Shown piece after piece: positions 7,541-16,733 of a stretch of DNA of 64,000 nucleotides; the stretch's first letter is position 1; every line of letters starts with the position of its first letter. The notes beneath the pieces are model-generated. The model made no database searches and was not told the DNA's origin. It saw only the letters and a list, made by a program, of their open reading frames with translations. A program made the translations under genes and the position numbers. Source of the DNA: Bacteroidales bacterium (GTDB taxonomy: Bacteria > Bacteroidota > Bacteroidia > Bacteroidales > UBA932); the NCBI GenBank assembly GCA_023667095.1, contig JAMPAT010000003.1:116509-180508 (forward strand), read 5' to 3'.

Positions 7541-8596
7541 ATGAATATATTAGACACCAGCAACATAGACAGGCTCCAGGGTATCATATCATCAGCAGGC
7601 ACAATCTCGGTTGCTGTACATATACATCCGGACGGGGACGCACTCGGCAGCGGGATTGCAATGATAACATACCTGCAGTCACTCGGGAAGGACGCAGTCC
7701 TGATACTCCCCCATGTATATCCCGACTCCCTGGAATTCCTTGTGACAGAAGACCTGTCAGACCATATCATGATATACGCGGATGAGCCAGAAAAGGCAGC
7801 TGCAAGAATCATGGAAAGCGACGCCATATTCTGCCAGGACTTCAATGACTTCTCCCGCACAGGGGACATGGCAGGCCTCCTGGAAAGTTCCAGCGCAGAA
7901 AAGGTATTGATCGACCACCACCTGAATCCATCTGCAGAAAAGTTCAGCCTCGTGTTTTCAGAGACAGAGATCTCCTCAACCTCGGAGCTGCTCTACTGGA
8001 TTCTCATGAAGATGCCCCGGACAGGAGGTGATGCCAAAAGACTTCCTGCCGCCACAGCCACTGCCCTGATGACCGGCATGACAACGGACACCAACAATTT
8101 CGCCAATTCGACATACCCTGGCACATTGCAGATGGCATCGGAGCTGATAGAAGCAGGGGTTGACCGCGAGATGATAATCGGCAACGTATTCAACAGTTTC
8201 AGGGAAAACAGGATAAGGCTGATGGGCAAGATGTTGCAGGAGATGACAACAACAAATGATGGAGTTGCCTACATGATACTTGACCGCAAGACAATAATGG
8301 AATATGGAATACAGGACGGCGAGACGGAGGGATTTGTCACCATTCCGCTGTCAATCAGCAAGGTAAGGATGAGTATATTCATGAAGGAGGACAAGGACAG
8401 GTTCAGGGTGTCCATACGTTCAAAGAAAGGGGTCTCAGCCAACATCTGTGCAAAGAGATACTTCAACGGAGGCGGGCACGAACTTGCATCAGGCGGCAGG
8501 ATGATGATTCCTTCAGAACTGGAAAACACAGAAGATGCTGCAAGATACATAGAAAAGGTAACACACGAATATTTTAACGGTATAGCAAATGATTAG
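7541..8596 (+). CDS. nrnA: DHH-family phosphoesterase, NrnA-like oligoribonuclease / pAp phosphatase
   Basis: A 351-residue DHH/DHHA1 phosphoesterase, expected to degrade 2-5 nt RNA oligomers (nanoRNA, pGpG) and dephosphorylate 3'-phosphoadenosine 5'-phosphate. Metal-binding motifs are in order: HIHPDGDALGSG (motif I), DFNDFSRTG (motif II), LIDHHLNP (DHH, motif III) and MTTDTNNFANS (motif IV). The DHHA1 substrate-binding domain carries GGGHELASGG near residues 307-316. The ATG at 7541 follows a consensus -7 element. It overlaps the next gene by 8 bp and heads a six-gene plus-strand run. Confidence 0.93.
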   Translation: MNILDTSNIDRLQGIISSAGTISVAVHIHPDGDALGSGIAMITYLQSLGKDAVLILPHVYPDSLEFLVTEDLSDHIMIYADEPEKAAARIMESDAIFCQDFNDFSRTGDMAGLLESSSAEKVLIDHHLNPSAEKFSLVFSETEISSTSELLYWILMKMPRTGGDAKRLPAATATALMTGMTTDTNNFANSTYPGTLQMASELIEAGVDREMIIGNVFNSFRENRIRLMGKMLQEMTTTNDGVAYMILDRKTIMEYGIQDGETEGFVTIPLSISKVRMSIFMKEDKDRFRVSIRSKKGVSANICAKRYFNGGGHELASGGRMMIPSELENTEDAARYIEKVTHEYFNGIAND

Positions 8597-9173
8597 TACA
8601 AAGTCAAGTATAATAACAGCATTTCTCATTGCAATCCTGTCCGCATGCACGGCACAGAGCCTTGAGACGACCTACACAAGCCAGGACTCCAGGATAGATT
8701 CCTATATAGAAAAGCTCACACTCCGTTTAGAGGACGCGGAAGGCAATCCCATACTCGATGAAAACGGAAAGCCCATTACGGTCAAGCCGGAAGTCGTAAC
8801 CAACAAAGGATGCCACAGGGTAATAATAAAGGAGGGGGACGGTGACGGCCTGTCTGCAAGCGGGTCTGCGACAATATATTACGCAGGGTACATATTCACC
8901 ACAGCTCTTTCTGGCATGTTTGCCACAAACCACAGGAAGACAGCACTGGAAGCCAATTGGAGCGAAGATATGGATTTTACCCCATTGACACTGAGCCTGG
9001 CAGACAAGAACACTGTGACAGGCCTGAGGAATGCCCTTGTTGGTGCCAAGGCAGGCGAGGAATGCGAAGTCTTCTTTTCAGGAAAATACGGAATGGGCAA
9101 GAAAGCTGTGGGCATCATACCTGCAAATTCTGCCTTATGCTACCATATATGGATAGAGAGCATTGAGAACTAA
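8589..9173 (+). CDS. FKBP-type peptidyl-prolyl isomerase-like lipoprotein
   Basis: A 194-residue lipoprotein with signal peptide and lipobox LSAC (Cys about residue 20). The C-terminal 110 residues follow the FKBP pattern: SGSATIYYAGYIF, then TVTGLRNALVGAKAGEECEVFFSGKYG, then IIPANSALCYHIWI. These correspond to strand beta-2, the VI-GW-type helix and the GIPPN-like loop. Several residues of the classical FK506 site are replaced, so isomerase activity may be weak and the protein may be mainly a chaperone. It overlaps the end of nrnA by 8 bp. Similar lipoproteins in flavobacteria include the gliding protein GldI, but nothing else here suggests gliding. Confidence 0.75.
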   Translation: MISTKSSIITAFLIAILSACTAQSLETTYTSQDSRIDSYIEKLTLRLEDAEGNPILDENGKPITVKPEVVTNKGCHRVIIKEGDGDGLSASGSATIYYAGYIFTTALSGMFATNHRKTALEANWSEDMDFTPLTLSLADKNTVTGLRNALVGAKAGEECEVFFSGKYGMGKKAVGIIPANSALCYHIWIESIEN

Positions 9174-9220
9174 AAGATATTTGATTATATTTGCAGGTTC
9201 AACGAAGAATAGAAGACATA

Positions 9221-10351
9221 ATGAAGAGAATATTATCGGCAGCAACAGCCGCAGCCATAGCACTTGGACTGACCGGCTGTGCCAAGGAAAAGAAAGAATC
9301 CACAAACGAGGCATCACAAAGATATTTCGAGGCCTGGATGCACGTACATCATCCAGGAGCAGAGAAGACGGGACTTGGCATCTACATCATTGAGGACAGC
9401 ACTGCTGACAATGACGGAGAATACCCGAAGCATATTGAAGCGACCGGAATAGACGAGGGAATTGAAGGGGCTGAGGCAGGCCTGGACATCACTGATGCAC
9501 CTTACATATATGTAACCTATACAATAAGGGACCTTAGCGGCAACATCACATCCACAAACGACATGAAAGTTGCCCAGCAACTCGGAAGCTATGAGAAGTC
9601 ATACTATTATGGCCCTGAGATATGGAGCACCTCATACGCCTCCCTGCCAGCCGGAGTAAAGGAGATGCTGAAGGGCATGAAGACAAGGGAGAAGCGCACA
9701 GCTGTCATCCCGGCATGGCTCATGGACACAAAAGAATACGGGACAGAGCAGGAATATCTGGACAACGTCACTGACAAGAGCAATGCAATATATACGGTCG
9801 AGGTGGCAGATACCACAGACGACCTGTACCGCAAGCAGATTGAGAAAATCGAAAAATTCGAATACGAATACGTTGACAGCCTCGGACAGAAACAGGTATG
9901 GAAAGTGTCAGCAAAGGACACAGTCTATGCAGGCTTCTATTTCCTTAAGGTACAGACCGGGGAAGAAATCGAGGATGAAGACGGCAAGAAGGAGATGAAG
10001 GCACTTGAAGACAATGCATCAGTCCATATAAACTATACGGGAAGCCTGCTTAACGGACAGGCCTTCGACACTACAGACGAAAAGACGGCAAAGGACAACA
10101 GCATCTACAGTTCATCCAAGAGCTATTCAAAGGTTTCCGCCACATGGTCAAGCGACTCCACGGCAGTAAAGCTCAGCGGAAGTACTGTAATCAACGGTTT
10201 CTCGTCAACAATGTGCAGGATGAAGCACTATGGAGCCAAAGGCATAGGAGTGTTCTACTCCGGCCTCGGGTACGGTGCTTCCGGAAGCGGCTCCATAATA
10301 CCGTCATACGCCCCTCTGGTATTTGAAGTGAAAATTGAAGTGGAGGAATAG
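9221..10351 (+). CDS. Lipoprotein with two degenerate FKBP domains
   Basis: A 376-residue lipoprotein. The start at 9221 puts a standard signal peptide and lipobox (LGLTGC, Cys about 20) at the N-terminus; an in-frame ATG at 9191 would place 10 extra residues before it. Two FKBP-like units are visible: one around residues 95-200 (YIYVTYTIRDLSGN, LPAGVKEMLKGMKTREKR) and one at the C-terminus (VHINYTGSLLNGQAFDTTD, then VINGFSSTMCRMKHYGAKG, then IIPSYAPLVFEVKI). Both are divergent around the catalytic pocket. It follows another FKBP lipoprotein by 47 bp and precedes the MATE gene by 5 bp. A role in folding of envelope proteins is inferred. Confidence 0.75.
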   Translation: MKRILSAATAAAIALGLTGCAKEKKESTNEASQRYFEAWMHVHHPGAEKTGLGIYIIEDSTADNDGEYPKHIEATGIDEGIEGAEAGLDITDAPYIYVTYTIRDLSGNITSTNDMKVAQQLGSYEKSYYYGPEIWSTSYASLPAGVKEMLKGMKTREKRTAVIPAWLMDTKEYGTEQEYLDNVTDKSNAIYTVEVADTTDDLYRKQIEKIEKFEYEYVDSLGQKQVWKVSAKDTVYAGFYFLKVQTGEEIEDEDGKKEMKALEDNASVHINYTGSLLNGQAFDTTDEKTAKDNSIYSSSKSYSKVSATWSSDSTAVKLSGSTVINGFSSTMCRMKHYGAKGIGVFYSGLGYGASGSGSIIPSYAPLVFEVKIEVEE

Positions 10352-10356
10352 GAACT

Positions 10357-11745
10357 ATGTCAGAGAACGGAGCAATCCCTTTAGAACTCGGAACAGAAAA
10401 CATTGGAAAACTATTAAGGAAATATGCAATACCTGCAATTATAGCGATGACAGCAGCATCGCTATATAATATGGTAGACAGCATATTCATAGGACAGGGC
10501 GTCGGCCCTCTTGCAATTTCAGGACTTGCGGTTACATTTCCGCTTATGAACCTGTCCACAGCCTTCGGAACTCTTGTGGGAGTAGGAGCAGCCACAATGC
10601 TCTCAATTCTGCTTGGGCAGAAGAACTACGTGGCAGCCAACAAGGTGCTTGGGAACATTGTTTCCCTCAACCTTATAATAGGCCTCTCCTTTACTGCCGT
10701 GTCCCTGATCTTCCTTGACCCTATACTCAATTTCTTCGGAGCGAGCGAGCACACCATATTATACGCACGCGAATATATGGAGATCATCCTGTACGGCAAT
10801 GCCATATCCCACGTATATTTCGGCCTGAATTCAGCCATGAGGTCGTCCGGAAACCCGAAAATGGCAATGGGACTTACCCTGTTTACCGTCATATTCAATA
10901 CAATCCTGGACCCCATAATGATTTTCTGGTTAGGTCTCGGGATACGTGGAGCTGCATGGGCAACAGTCATATCGCAGACAATCGCAATGGTCATCATACT
11001 GGTACATTTCTCCAACAGGAAAAGGTTCCTGCATTTCGAGAAAGGGATAATCAGGCTCGACATGAGGATTGCAAAGGACTCCATGGCCATAGGCTTCGGT
11101 CCTTTCCTGATGCACTCTGCCGCATGTATGGTAACCCTCTTCATCAACCAGCAGATGAAAAAATATTTCGGTGACCTCGGAATCGGTGCATATGGGATAT
11201 GCAACAGGCTCACATTCATGTTTGTCATGATCTGCATGGGATTGAACCAGGGAATGCAGCCTATTGCCGGATACAATTTCGGTGCACGGAACTACTCCAG
11301 GGTGAAAAAGGTTTTCTGGACCACGGCAAAATTCGCGACTGTCGTCACAACCGCATGCTTTGTGATGTCCCTGTGCTTTCCTCAGCTTGCAACTGCAATT
11401 TTTACACATGACCCAGAGTTGAAGGAGATGGCATCCAAAGGACTTACATTCATGAACTTCGCCTTTCCGATTGTAGGGTTCCAGATGATTGCGACCAATC
11501 TGTTCCAATGCCTCGGGATGGTACACAGGTCAATTTTCCTGTCATTGGCAAGGCAGATTGTCTGCCTCATACCGCTGCTATATCTGATGCCTATATGGTT
11601 CGGGCCATACGGTGTGTGGTGCAGTTTCCCTATTGCAGATACAATTTCCTCAATACTCACAGTCATACTCCTGATTGACCTGCTGAAGAAATTCAACAGA
11701 CTGAAAGACGGGGATGAACCTGCCGGTCTTGGCAGCAAAATATAG
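10357..11745 (+). CDS. MATE family multidrug/Na+ antiporter
   Basis: A 462-residue inner-membrane exporter of the MATE superfamily (DinF/NorM/MepA type), with 12 hydrophobic segments in two pseudo-repeats. Typical features are KYAIPAIIAMTAASLYNMVD at the start of helix 1, FIGQGVGPLAISGLAVTFPL, the mid-protein MRSSGNPKMAMG loop, and ICMGLNQGMQPIAGYNFGAR in the second half, which together fit the MepA-like branch. The family uses Na+ or H+ gradients to export cationic compounds; the substrate cannot be predicted. It is packed between the FKBP lipoprotein (5 bp) and the kinase-like gene (11 bp). Confidence 0.93.
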   Translation: MSENGAIPLELGTENIGKLLRKYAIPAIIAMTAASLYNMVDSIFIGQGVGPLAISGLAVTFPLMNLSTAFGTLVGVGAATMLSILLGQKNYVAANKVLGNIVSLNLIIGLSFTAVSLIFLDPILNFFGASEHTILYAREYMEIILYGNAISHVYFGLNSAMRSSGNPKMAMGLTLFTVIFNTILDPIMIFWLGLGIRGAAWATVISQTIAMVIILVHFSNRKRFLHFEKGIIRLDMRIAKDSMAIGFGPFLMHSAACMVTLFINQQMKKYFGDLGIGAYGICNRLTFMFVMICMGLNQGMQPIAGYNFGARNYSRVKKVFWTTAKFATVVTTACFVMSLCFPQLATAIFTHDPELKEMASKGLTFMNFAFPIVGFQMIATNLFQCLGMVHRSIFLSLARQIVCLIPLLYLMPIWFGPYGVWCSFPIADTISSILTVILLIDLLKKFNRLKDGDEPAGLGSKI

Positions 11746-11756
11746 GGAGATAGCCA

Positions 11757-12359
11757 ATGGAACACACGGTAATCAATGTCGGAAGACAGTTCGGCAGCGG
11801 CGGAAAGGCCGTGGCCCTTGAGATAGGAAAGAAACTCGGAGTCAATGTCTATGACAATGAACTCATAATCAAGGCTGCGGAAAAGAGCGGCTTCAGTCCG
11901 GAGCTGTTCACCAGGAATGACGAGAGAAGGAACTTTTTCGGATTTCCGCTTCCTTCGAACGGCTTTCACCTTTCTGACAACTTCATAGACGGAGGGGCAC
12001 TTTTCAAGATACAGAGCAAGGTTATCGAGGACATTGCCGAAACTGAATCCGCTGTAATAATCGGAAGATGTTCCGACTATATCCTGAGGGACAGGGAGAA
12101 GACCCTTGATGTCTTTATCACTGCCCCGATGTCATACAGGATAAGACGTGTGAGCAAGAGGATGGACATCACTCCGGAAAAGGCAGCCGAGATTATAAAC
12201 AGGCAGGACCGCAAGAGGGAGACATACTATAACTACTTCACTTTCGGCAACTGGGGAGTTGCATCAAACTATGACCTGTGCATAGATTCATCGATCCTTG
12301 GCATAGAAGGGACTGCCGACCATATCATCGGCTTCGCACGTAAGGCAGGAATCCTATAA
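11757..12359 (+). CDS. Cytidylate kinase-like P-loop protein
   Basis: A 200-residue protein of the cytidylate_kin2 family. The P-loop is GRQFGSGGKAV near the N-terminus, followed by LGVNVYDNELI and, mid-protein, AVIIGRCSDYIL. The LID-like region carries RRVSKRMDITPEKAAEIIN with the arginines used in phosphate transfer. The family is related to CMP kinase, but its true substrate is generally not established. The last base of its stop codon is the first base of the next gene's start (overlap at 12359), so translation is probably coupled. It sits downstream of a MATE exporter, an arrangement common in Bacteroidetes and Firmicutes. Confidence 0.85.
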   Translation: MEHTVINVGRQFGSGGKAVALEIGKKLGVNVYDNELIIKAAEKSGFSPELFTRNDERRNFFGFPLPSNGFHLSDNFIDGGALFKIQSKVIEDIAETESAVIIGRCSDYILRDREKTLDVFITAPMSYRIRRVSKRMDITPEKAAEIINRQDRKRETYYNYFTFGNWGVASNYDLCIDSSILGIEGTADHIIGFARKAGIL

Positions 12360-13654
12360 TGAAGCGCAGAATCTGGATACCGTTCATATTTGCTGCAGCA
12401 GTCATCGCCTTGACTTTGACTGCAAGCACACACAGGCACGATGCCATAGTGGAGGAAGAGCTGCAGCCACGTGACACCATTTTGCTGAACAAGGTGCTGG
12501 ACAATTCCCTTTCCGGCTCCACCGGACTTGGAAGGATGGATGCGGATATCTGCAAATTCATGGAGCAATGGGAGATAAAGGGTGCGTCACTGTCAATAAT
12601 GCGCAATGATTCGCTCGTCTATTCCAAAGGCTACGGATGGGCAGACCTGGAGGAAGGAATCAGGATGGAGCCAGGACATATCCTAAGGATGGCATCTGTG
12701 TCAAAGCTGATTACGGCAACAGGGATAATGGTTCTCCAGGAAAAGGGGCTCCTGTCATTGGGAGACAGGGTGTTCGGCCATGACGGAATCCTTTGCGACT
12801 CAATATACACCGCATCAGTAAAGGACAAGAGGATATTCGATATTACGGTGGAGGACCTGTTGCGCCACAAGGGAGGATTCACCTGCGGGCTTGGAGACCC
12901 GATGTTCTCGACACGTGACATAATAAGGCAATTCAGGCTTGAGTGCGCACCGGACAGCAGGACCCTTACACAATGCATCCTCACCAGACGGCTCGGGTTT
13001 GAGCCTGGGACAAGCCAGTCATACTCCAACTTTGGCTATCTGCTGCTGTCCCTGGTGATAGAGAAGCTTTCAGGATGCGGATATGAGGAGTTCATCCAGG
13101 AAAATGTCCTCAACCCGGCAGGATGCTTTGACATGCACATTGCAAACAACTATTACCATGAACGATATCCCAATGAGGTCAAATACTATATGCAGTCCGG
13201 AGCGGAGCCTTGCGAAGAATACTGCCTCAGCGGGAAAATGGTTGAGAGATGCTATGGAGGAAGCAATATCAACGCATTGTCAGGAGCAGGGGCATGGTGC
13301 GGTTCGACCGCCGAACTATGCAGATTCGTTGCCTCCATAGACGGCAGACCGGAAATTCCGGACATAATCACTCCCGAATCGGTTGCCGCCATGACAGAAT
13401 ATTTCGACCCGGACACTTTTTCACTCGGCTGGAATGACACAAAGCCTGACGGAGAATGGACAAGGACCGGTACACTCGCAGGCACTTCAGCCCTTGTGAA
13501 ATGCTACCCTGACGGGGAATGCTGGATAATGATTACAAACACCGGGACCTACCGTGGTCCGCATTTCACAAAATACACATCATCGCTCTTCCGCCGCTGC
13601 CGCGAGTCATTCAGCGCATCACTCCCCCAACATGACCTTTTCCGTGGGGTCTAA
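12359..13654 (+). CDS. Serine hydrolase, class C beta-lactamase / penicillin-binding protein-like fold
   Basis: A 431-residue exported serine hydrolase. It has a short N-terminal hydrophobic segment (IPFIFAAAVIALTLTAS) and then the beta-lactamase fold. The nucleophile motif is SVSK (about residues 112-115), the second motif YSN in GTSQSYSNFGYLLL (about 223-225), and the third is probably within TGTLAGTSALVK near the C-terminus. The arrangement fits the beta-lactamase-like serine hydrolases (peptidases, esterases) rather than a dedicated resistance enzyme. The gene overlaps the previous one by one base, and its stop overlaps the stop of the convergent methyltransferase by 4 bp. Substrate unknown. 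Confidence 0.85.
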   Translation: MKRRIWIPFIFAAAVIALTLTASTHRHDAIVEEELQPRDTILLNKVLDNSLSGSTGLGRMDADICKFMEQWEIKGASLSIMRNDSLVYSKGYGWADLEEGIRMEPGHILRMASVSKLITATGIMVLQEKGLLSLGDRVFGHDGILCDSIYTASVKDKRIFDITVEDLLRHKGGFTCGLGDPMFSTRDIIRQFRLECAPDSRTLTQCILTRRLGFEPGTSQSYSNFGYLLLSLVIEKLSGCGYEEFIQENVLNPAGCFDMHIANNYYHERYPNEVKYYMQSGAEPCEEYCLSGKMVERCYGGSNINALSGAGAWCGSTAELCRFVASIDGRPEIPDIITPESVAAMTEYFDPDTFSLGWNDTKPDGEWTRTGTLAGTSALVKCYPDGECWIMITNTGTYRGPHFTKYTSSLFRRCRESFSASLPQHDLFRGV

Positions 13655-14496
13655 GACCTTTTTATCACATAGAAACAGGATGTTGAAAAATAATTCCTGA
13701 CATACGGTATAAGGCCAAATGGTGGAAACAGCTTCATCGGACGGAGATTGAACTTGGCCTTGTAATGAGGGCTGACAAGCCATAGGATACGTTCGATTAT
13801 TGTGTAGCCATGTGCCTTGCATAATTTCCTGAAGCGTCCCGGAGTCATCTTTGAACGCTTGATTCCCATAAGTTCATCTATCTGGAGGGGATTTTCACCG
13901 GACCGGATGAGATAGCTGCGGTAGATCTTTTCAGGAAGAAGATGGATGAACGGTATTCTCGACATCCGGCTACGGCAGATCTGCTGATGTCCGCCAAACG
14001 GCATCTGCCACGCCGGGAATCCAAAGAATACAATACCGTCCGGATTCAGATATTCAGCCATCCTTATAAAGAATTCATCCTTGTGTTCCGGTTCTATATG
14101 TTCAATCACATCATGTATAAGGATGATGTCAAACTTTTCATCCAACGGCTTCTCCACCAGGAAATCCGCGCAATAGAATTCACCTGACATTTCCATGGCA
14201 TGGAAAAAGAGCCTTGCATTCTCTATCTTGCCTGGCAATATGTCAATCCCTGCGACACGGCACCCTTTCTCTGCAAAAGGGAGCAGATTTCCTCCTTCTC
14301 CGCAACCGATTTCAAGAACCGAGGCTGTATTATCTATTTCCTTGAATCTGCTGATATAGTCAATATAATATTCCCTTGATGTCTGTGCCAATTCAAGGAA
14401 ATATCTTTCCCTGTTGACATATCTGCTATTGCTCTGCATTGGGGTAGCTGTTCCTGTAGATATCCTGTTCATCTGATTTGAGCCATTATCCATCAA
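13651..14496 (-). CDS. Class I SAM-dependent methyltransferase
   Basis: A 281-residue methyltransferase of the UbiE/COQ5-like group. Motif I is VLEIGCGEGGNLLPFAEKGC, followed by VAGIDILPGKIENAR. The catalytic-region segment FDIILIHDVIEHI matches the motif II/III block of small-molecule methyltransferases. The C-terminal third (MTPGRFRKLCKAHGYTIIE and on) looks like the type that modifies lipids or polyprenyl-linked sugars. It is convergent with the serine hydrolase gene, with a 4-bp overlap of stop codons, and stands alone downstream of the buk operon terminator. The substrate cannot be told from sequence. Confidence 0.8.
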   Translation of the reverse strand: MMDNGSNQMNRISTGTATPMQSNSRYVNRERYFLELAQTSREYYIDYISRFKEIDNTASVLEIGCGEGGNLLPFAEKGCRVAGIDILPGKIENARLFFHAMEMSGEFYCADFLVEKPLDEKFDIILIHDVIEHIEPEHKDEFFIRMAEYLNPDGIVFFGFPAWQMPFGGHQQICRSRMSRIPFIHLLPEKIYRSYLIRSGENPLQIDELMGIKRSKMTPGRFRKLCKAHGYTIIERILWLVSPHYKAKFNLRPMKLFPPFGLIPYVRNYFSTSCFYVIKRS

Positions 14497-14612
14497 ATGT
14501 AGACATTAATTATCTCATGCACAAGAGAACCGCATTCCATGCGCGCATTTTTATCAGGCAGACGGCATCACTGGCAGCAACATATCAGCAGACATGACAA
14601 TACAAATACAGA

Positions 14613-14651
14613 CCGCTCCAGATGTGCAAAAGTGTGCACTGACTGGAGCGG
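14613..14651 (-). terminator. Hairpin terminator of the ackA-ptb-buk operon
   Basis: CCGCTCCAG at 14613-14621 pairs with CTGGAGCGG at 14643-14651; an inner TGTGCA/TGCAC stem extends the hairpin. It starts 33 bp after the buk stop codon on the minus strand. No long T-run follows, as is common for Bacteroidetes terminators. Confidence 0.55.
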
Positions 14652-14683
14652 CCATGCATTTATCCGGGTCCTCCCCAAGATAT

Positions 14684-15790
14684 TCAGCAGTGATACTGCA
14701 GCACTTCAAATTCACCTGAGAGGACTCCGTATCCGTTTTCTGCAAGTGACTGAAGCTCATCCTCGCCAGGATATATGACAACCGGTGCGATAAAGCTGAC
14801 ATGCTCAGTAATGTTATCGGTTATCCTCACGTTGCGTGCGATGCCTCCTGTAAGTATTATGGCATCAACCTTTCCGCAGACAACAGTAGAGAAATATCCG
14901 ATATACTTTGCTATGCTCAGGCAGTAGGCATCAAGGAAAACCTTGACATCCTTGTCACCTGCATCTGCCCTGCGGGTCAGTTCAAGGAAATCATTGGTCC
15001 CGAAATATGAGACTGCACCTCCGTTCCCGACGAGCATCTTCTTTACTTCAGCCTTTGTGTACTTGCCGCTGAAGCACATCTCCACAAGAGGGAAAGCAGG
15101 TACTGTACCAGCCCTTTCTGGAGTTATAGGACCGTCTCCTCCATGTGAGTCTGTCGTATCTATCACTTTTCCGTTGCGGTGTATGGAGACAGAGCTTCCA
15201 CCACCCATGTGGGCAACGATTACGGTCAATTCCCTGTTTGACTTGCCTGCACTCTTTGCATAGCGGCGTACCATCGCCCTCGAATTCAAGGCATGGAACA
15301 AAGTCCGCCTCGGAAACTCCGGACGGCCGCCAAGCTTTGCCTCCGGAATCATCTCATCTGCCATAGGAGAGTCTGCAATGAATGCACGGCACTGTCTGCC
15401 AATACCTTTCAATAATCTACGCCTATTTATATCCTCCGCTATGTCAGATGCGATGATTGCACTCAGGTTGCATGCATGTTCACCATTCCTTGCACTGACA
15501 AGCATATCGCACATAGCCTTGTTGACTTCATAGACACCTGTCACCACCGGGGTAATAAGACCGCCCCTTGCCATTACTACATCTATAGATTCCAGCTCGA
15601 TACCTTCGGACAAGAGAAAATCTGTGATGGAATCACGGCGCATTGCTTCCTGATCCATCACAGATTTATATTTCGCAAGCGTTTCGGCACTATGGGCAAT
15701 ATTCTGCTCAAAGACCTTTACACCTGCATCAAAAAATCCGATTTTTGTGGAAGTCGAACCGGTATTTATTGCCAGGATTCTTCCTTCCAT
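14684..15790 (-). CDS. buk: Butyrate kinase
   Basis: A 368-residue acetokinase-family enzyme, converting butyryl-phosphate and ADP to butyrate and ATP (or the reverse with other short or branched acids). The buk type rather than ackA is shown by the N-terminal INTGSTSTKIGFFD, by ARGGLITPVVTGVYEVNKAM, by HMGGGSSVSIHRNGKVID, and by the GDGPITPERAGTVP segment. A C-terminal ILTGGIARN closes the ATP site. It follows ptb by 4 bp and is the last gene of the run. Together the two convert butyryl-CoA to butyrate with ATP gain. Branched-chain acids from amino acid fermentation are also possible substrates. Confidence 0.93.
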   Translation of the reverse strand: MEGRILAINTGSTSTKIGFFDAGVKVFEQNIAHSAETLAKYKSVMDQEAMRRDSITDFLLSEGIELESIDVVMARGGLITPVVTGVYEVNKAMCDMLVSARNGEHACNLSAIIASDIAEDINRRRLLKGIGRQCRAFIADSPMADEMIPEAKLGGRPEFPRRTLFHALNSRAMVRRYAKSAGKSNRELTVIVAHMGGGSSVSIHRNGKVIDTTDSHGGDGPITPERAGTVPAFPLVEMCFSGKYTKAEVKKMLVGNGGAVSYFGTNDFLELTRRADAGDKDVKVFLDAYCLSIAKYIGYFSTVVCGKVDAIILTGGIARNVRITDNITEHVSFIAPVVIYPGEDELQSLAENGYGVLSGEFEVLQYHC

Positions 15791-15794
15791 ACCT

Positions 15795-16703
15795 CTACTT
15801 TGCAGACAGTGCTGCTATTGCTATCGAATTAAGTTTTGTATCAATGCTGTCTGCACGGCTTGAAAGTACACAAGGCACCTTTGCACCTACAACCATTCCA
15901 GCCTGCTTTACATCTGCAGCAAGCTTTGAGTTTGTCTTGTAGAATACATTTGCAGACTCAATGTTAGGGAAAAGCAGGCAGTCGGCATCTCCGGCAACCG
16001 GGCTTTCAAGCTTCTTGATTTCAACTGACTCCTGGTCAATTGCGACATCGAGCGCAAGAGGCCCGTCAGCAATGCATCCCTTTATCTGTCCACGGTCAAC
16101 CATCTTTGCAAGGATAGCAGCCTCTACACATGCAGGCATGCCAGGAAGCATCTGCTCAGTGGCAGCGATGATTGCAACCTTTGGCTTTGCGATGCCCATG
16201 GCATGTGCCGTATTCACAAGATATCCGAGGATTGCCTGTTTCTGCTTAAGGTCCGGTGCCGGTATGACAGCCATGTCACCAAGGATAAGCAGCTTATGGT
16301 AATTAGGATTCTCAAGCACCGCACAGTGGCTGAGGACAGCCTTTGGAGGGAGAAGCCCTGTCTCCTTGTTGAGGATAGCCCTCATGAACTTGTCTGTGCT
16401 GCAGAGGCCCTTCATAAGGATGTCTCCCATACCCTGGTTGACCATTGTAACGGCCTGTGTGACTGCAGAAAGTTCTGCTGGATTATGTATAATCGTGAAC
16501 TTTGCCACATCAATGCCTTCCTTTGCACACTCTTCCTTGATCATATTTTCGTCACCGACAAGTGTAGCGTCAACAATACCAAGGTCAACAGCCTTGCTTG
16601 CAGCGGCAATGGTATGCCCGTCGACAGCCCATGCTGCAATCATTCTCTTTTTGGCGCCGCGCCCGGCAAGTTCGCCAAAAATATCTTCAAACTTAGTAAA
16701 CAT
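15795..16703 (-). CDS. ptb: Phosphate butyryltransferase
   Basis: A 302-residue phosphate acyltransferase (Pta/Ptb family) that exchanges CoA for phosphate on butyryl-CoA. Features are the N-terminal AWAVDGHTIAAASKAVDLG, the GDILMKGLCSTDKFMRAIL segment typical of Ptb and of the enoyl-CoA-hydratase-associated phosphotransacetylases, and GPLALDVAIDQESVEIK in the C-terminal half. Length is typical of Ptb and shorter than or equal to Pta (about 330). It is placed between ackA (30 bp) and buk (4 bp). No pta is present here, so this enzyme could in principle also feed AckA with acyl-phosphate. Confidence 0.9.
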   Translation of the reverse strand: MFTKFEDIFGELAGRGAKKRMIAAWAVDGHTIAAASKAVDLGIVDATLVGDENMIKEECAKEGIDVAKFTIIHNPAELSAVTQAVTMVNQGMGDILMKGLCSTDKFMRAILNKETGLLPPKAVLSHCAVLENPNYHKLLILGDMAVIPAPDLKQKQAILGYLVNTAHAMGIAKPKVAIIAATEQMLPGMPACVEAAILAKMVDRGQIKGCIADGPLALDVAIDQESVEIKKLESPVAGDADCLLFPNIESANVFYKTNSKLAADVKQAGMVVGAKVPCVLSSRADSIDTKLNSIAIAALSAK

Positions 16704-16733
16704 AGTATTTCGTCTCTTATTAATGGTTTAAAA

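Noticed and set aside
10626..11526. Two antisense frames of about 200 codons over the MATE gene
   Set aside because: Rich in Met/Pro/His and without homology patterns; the MATE protein explains the region.
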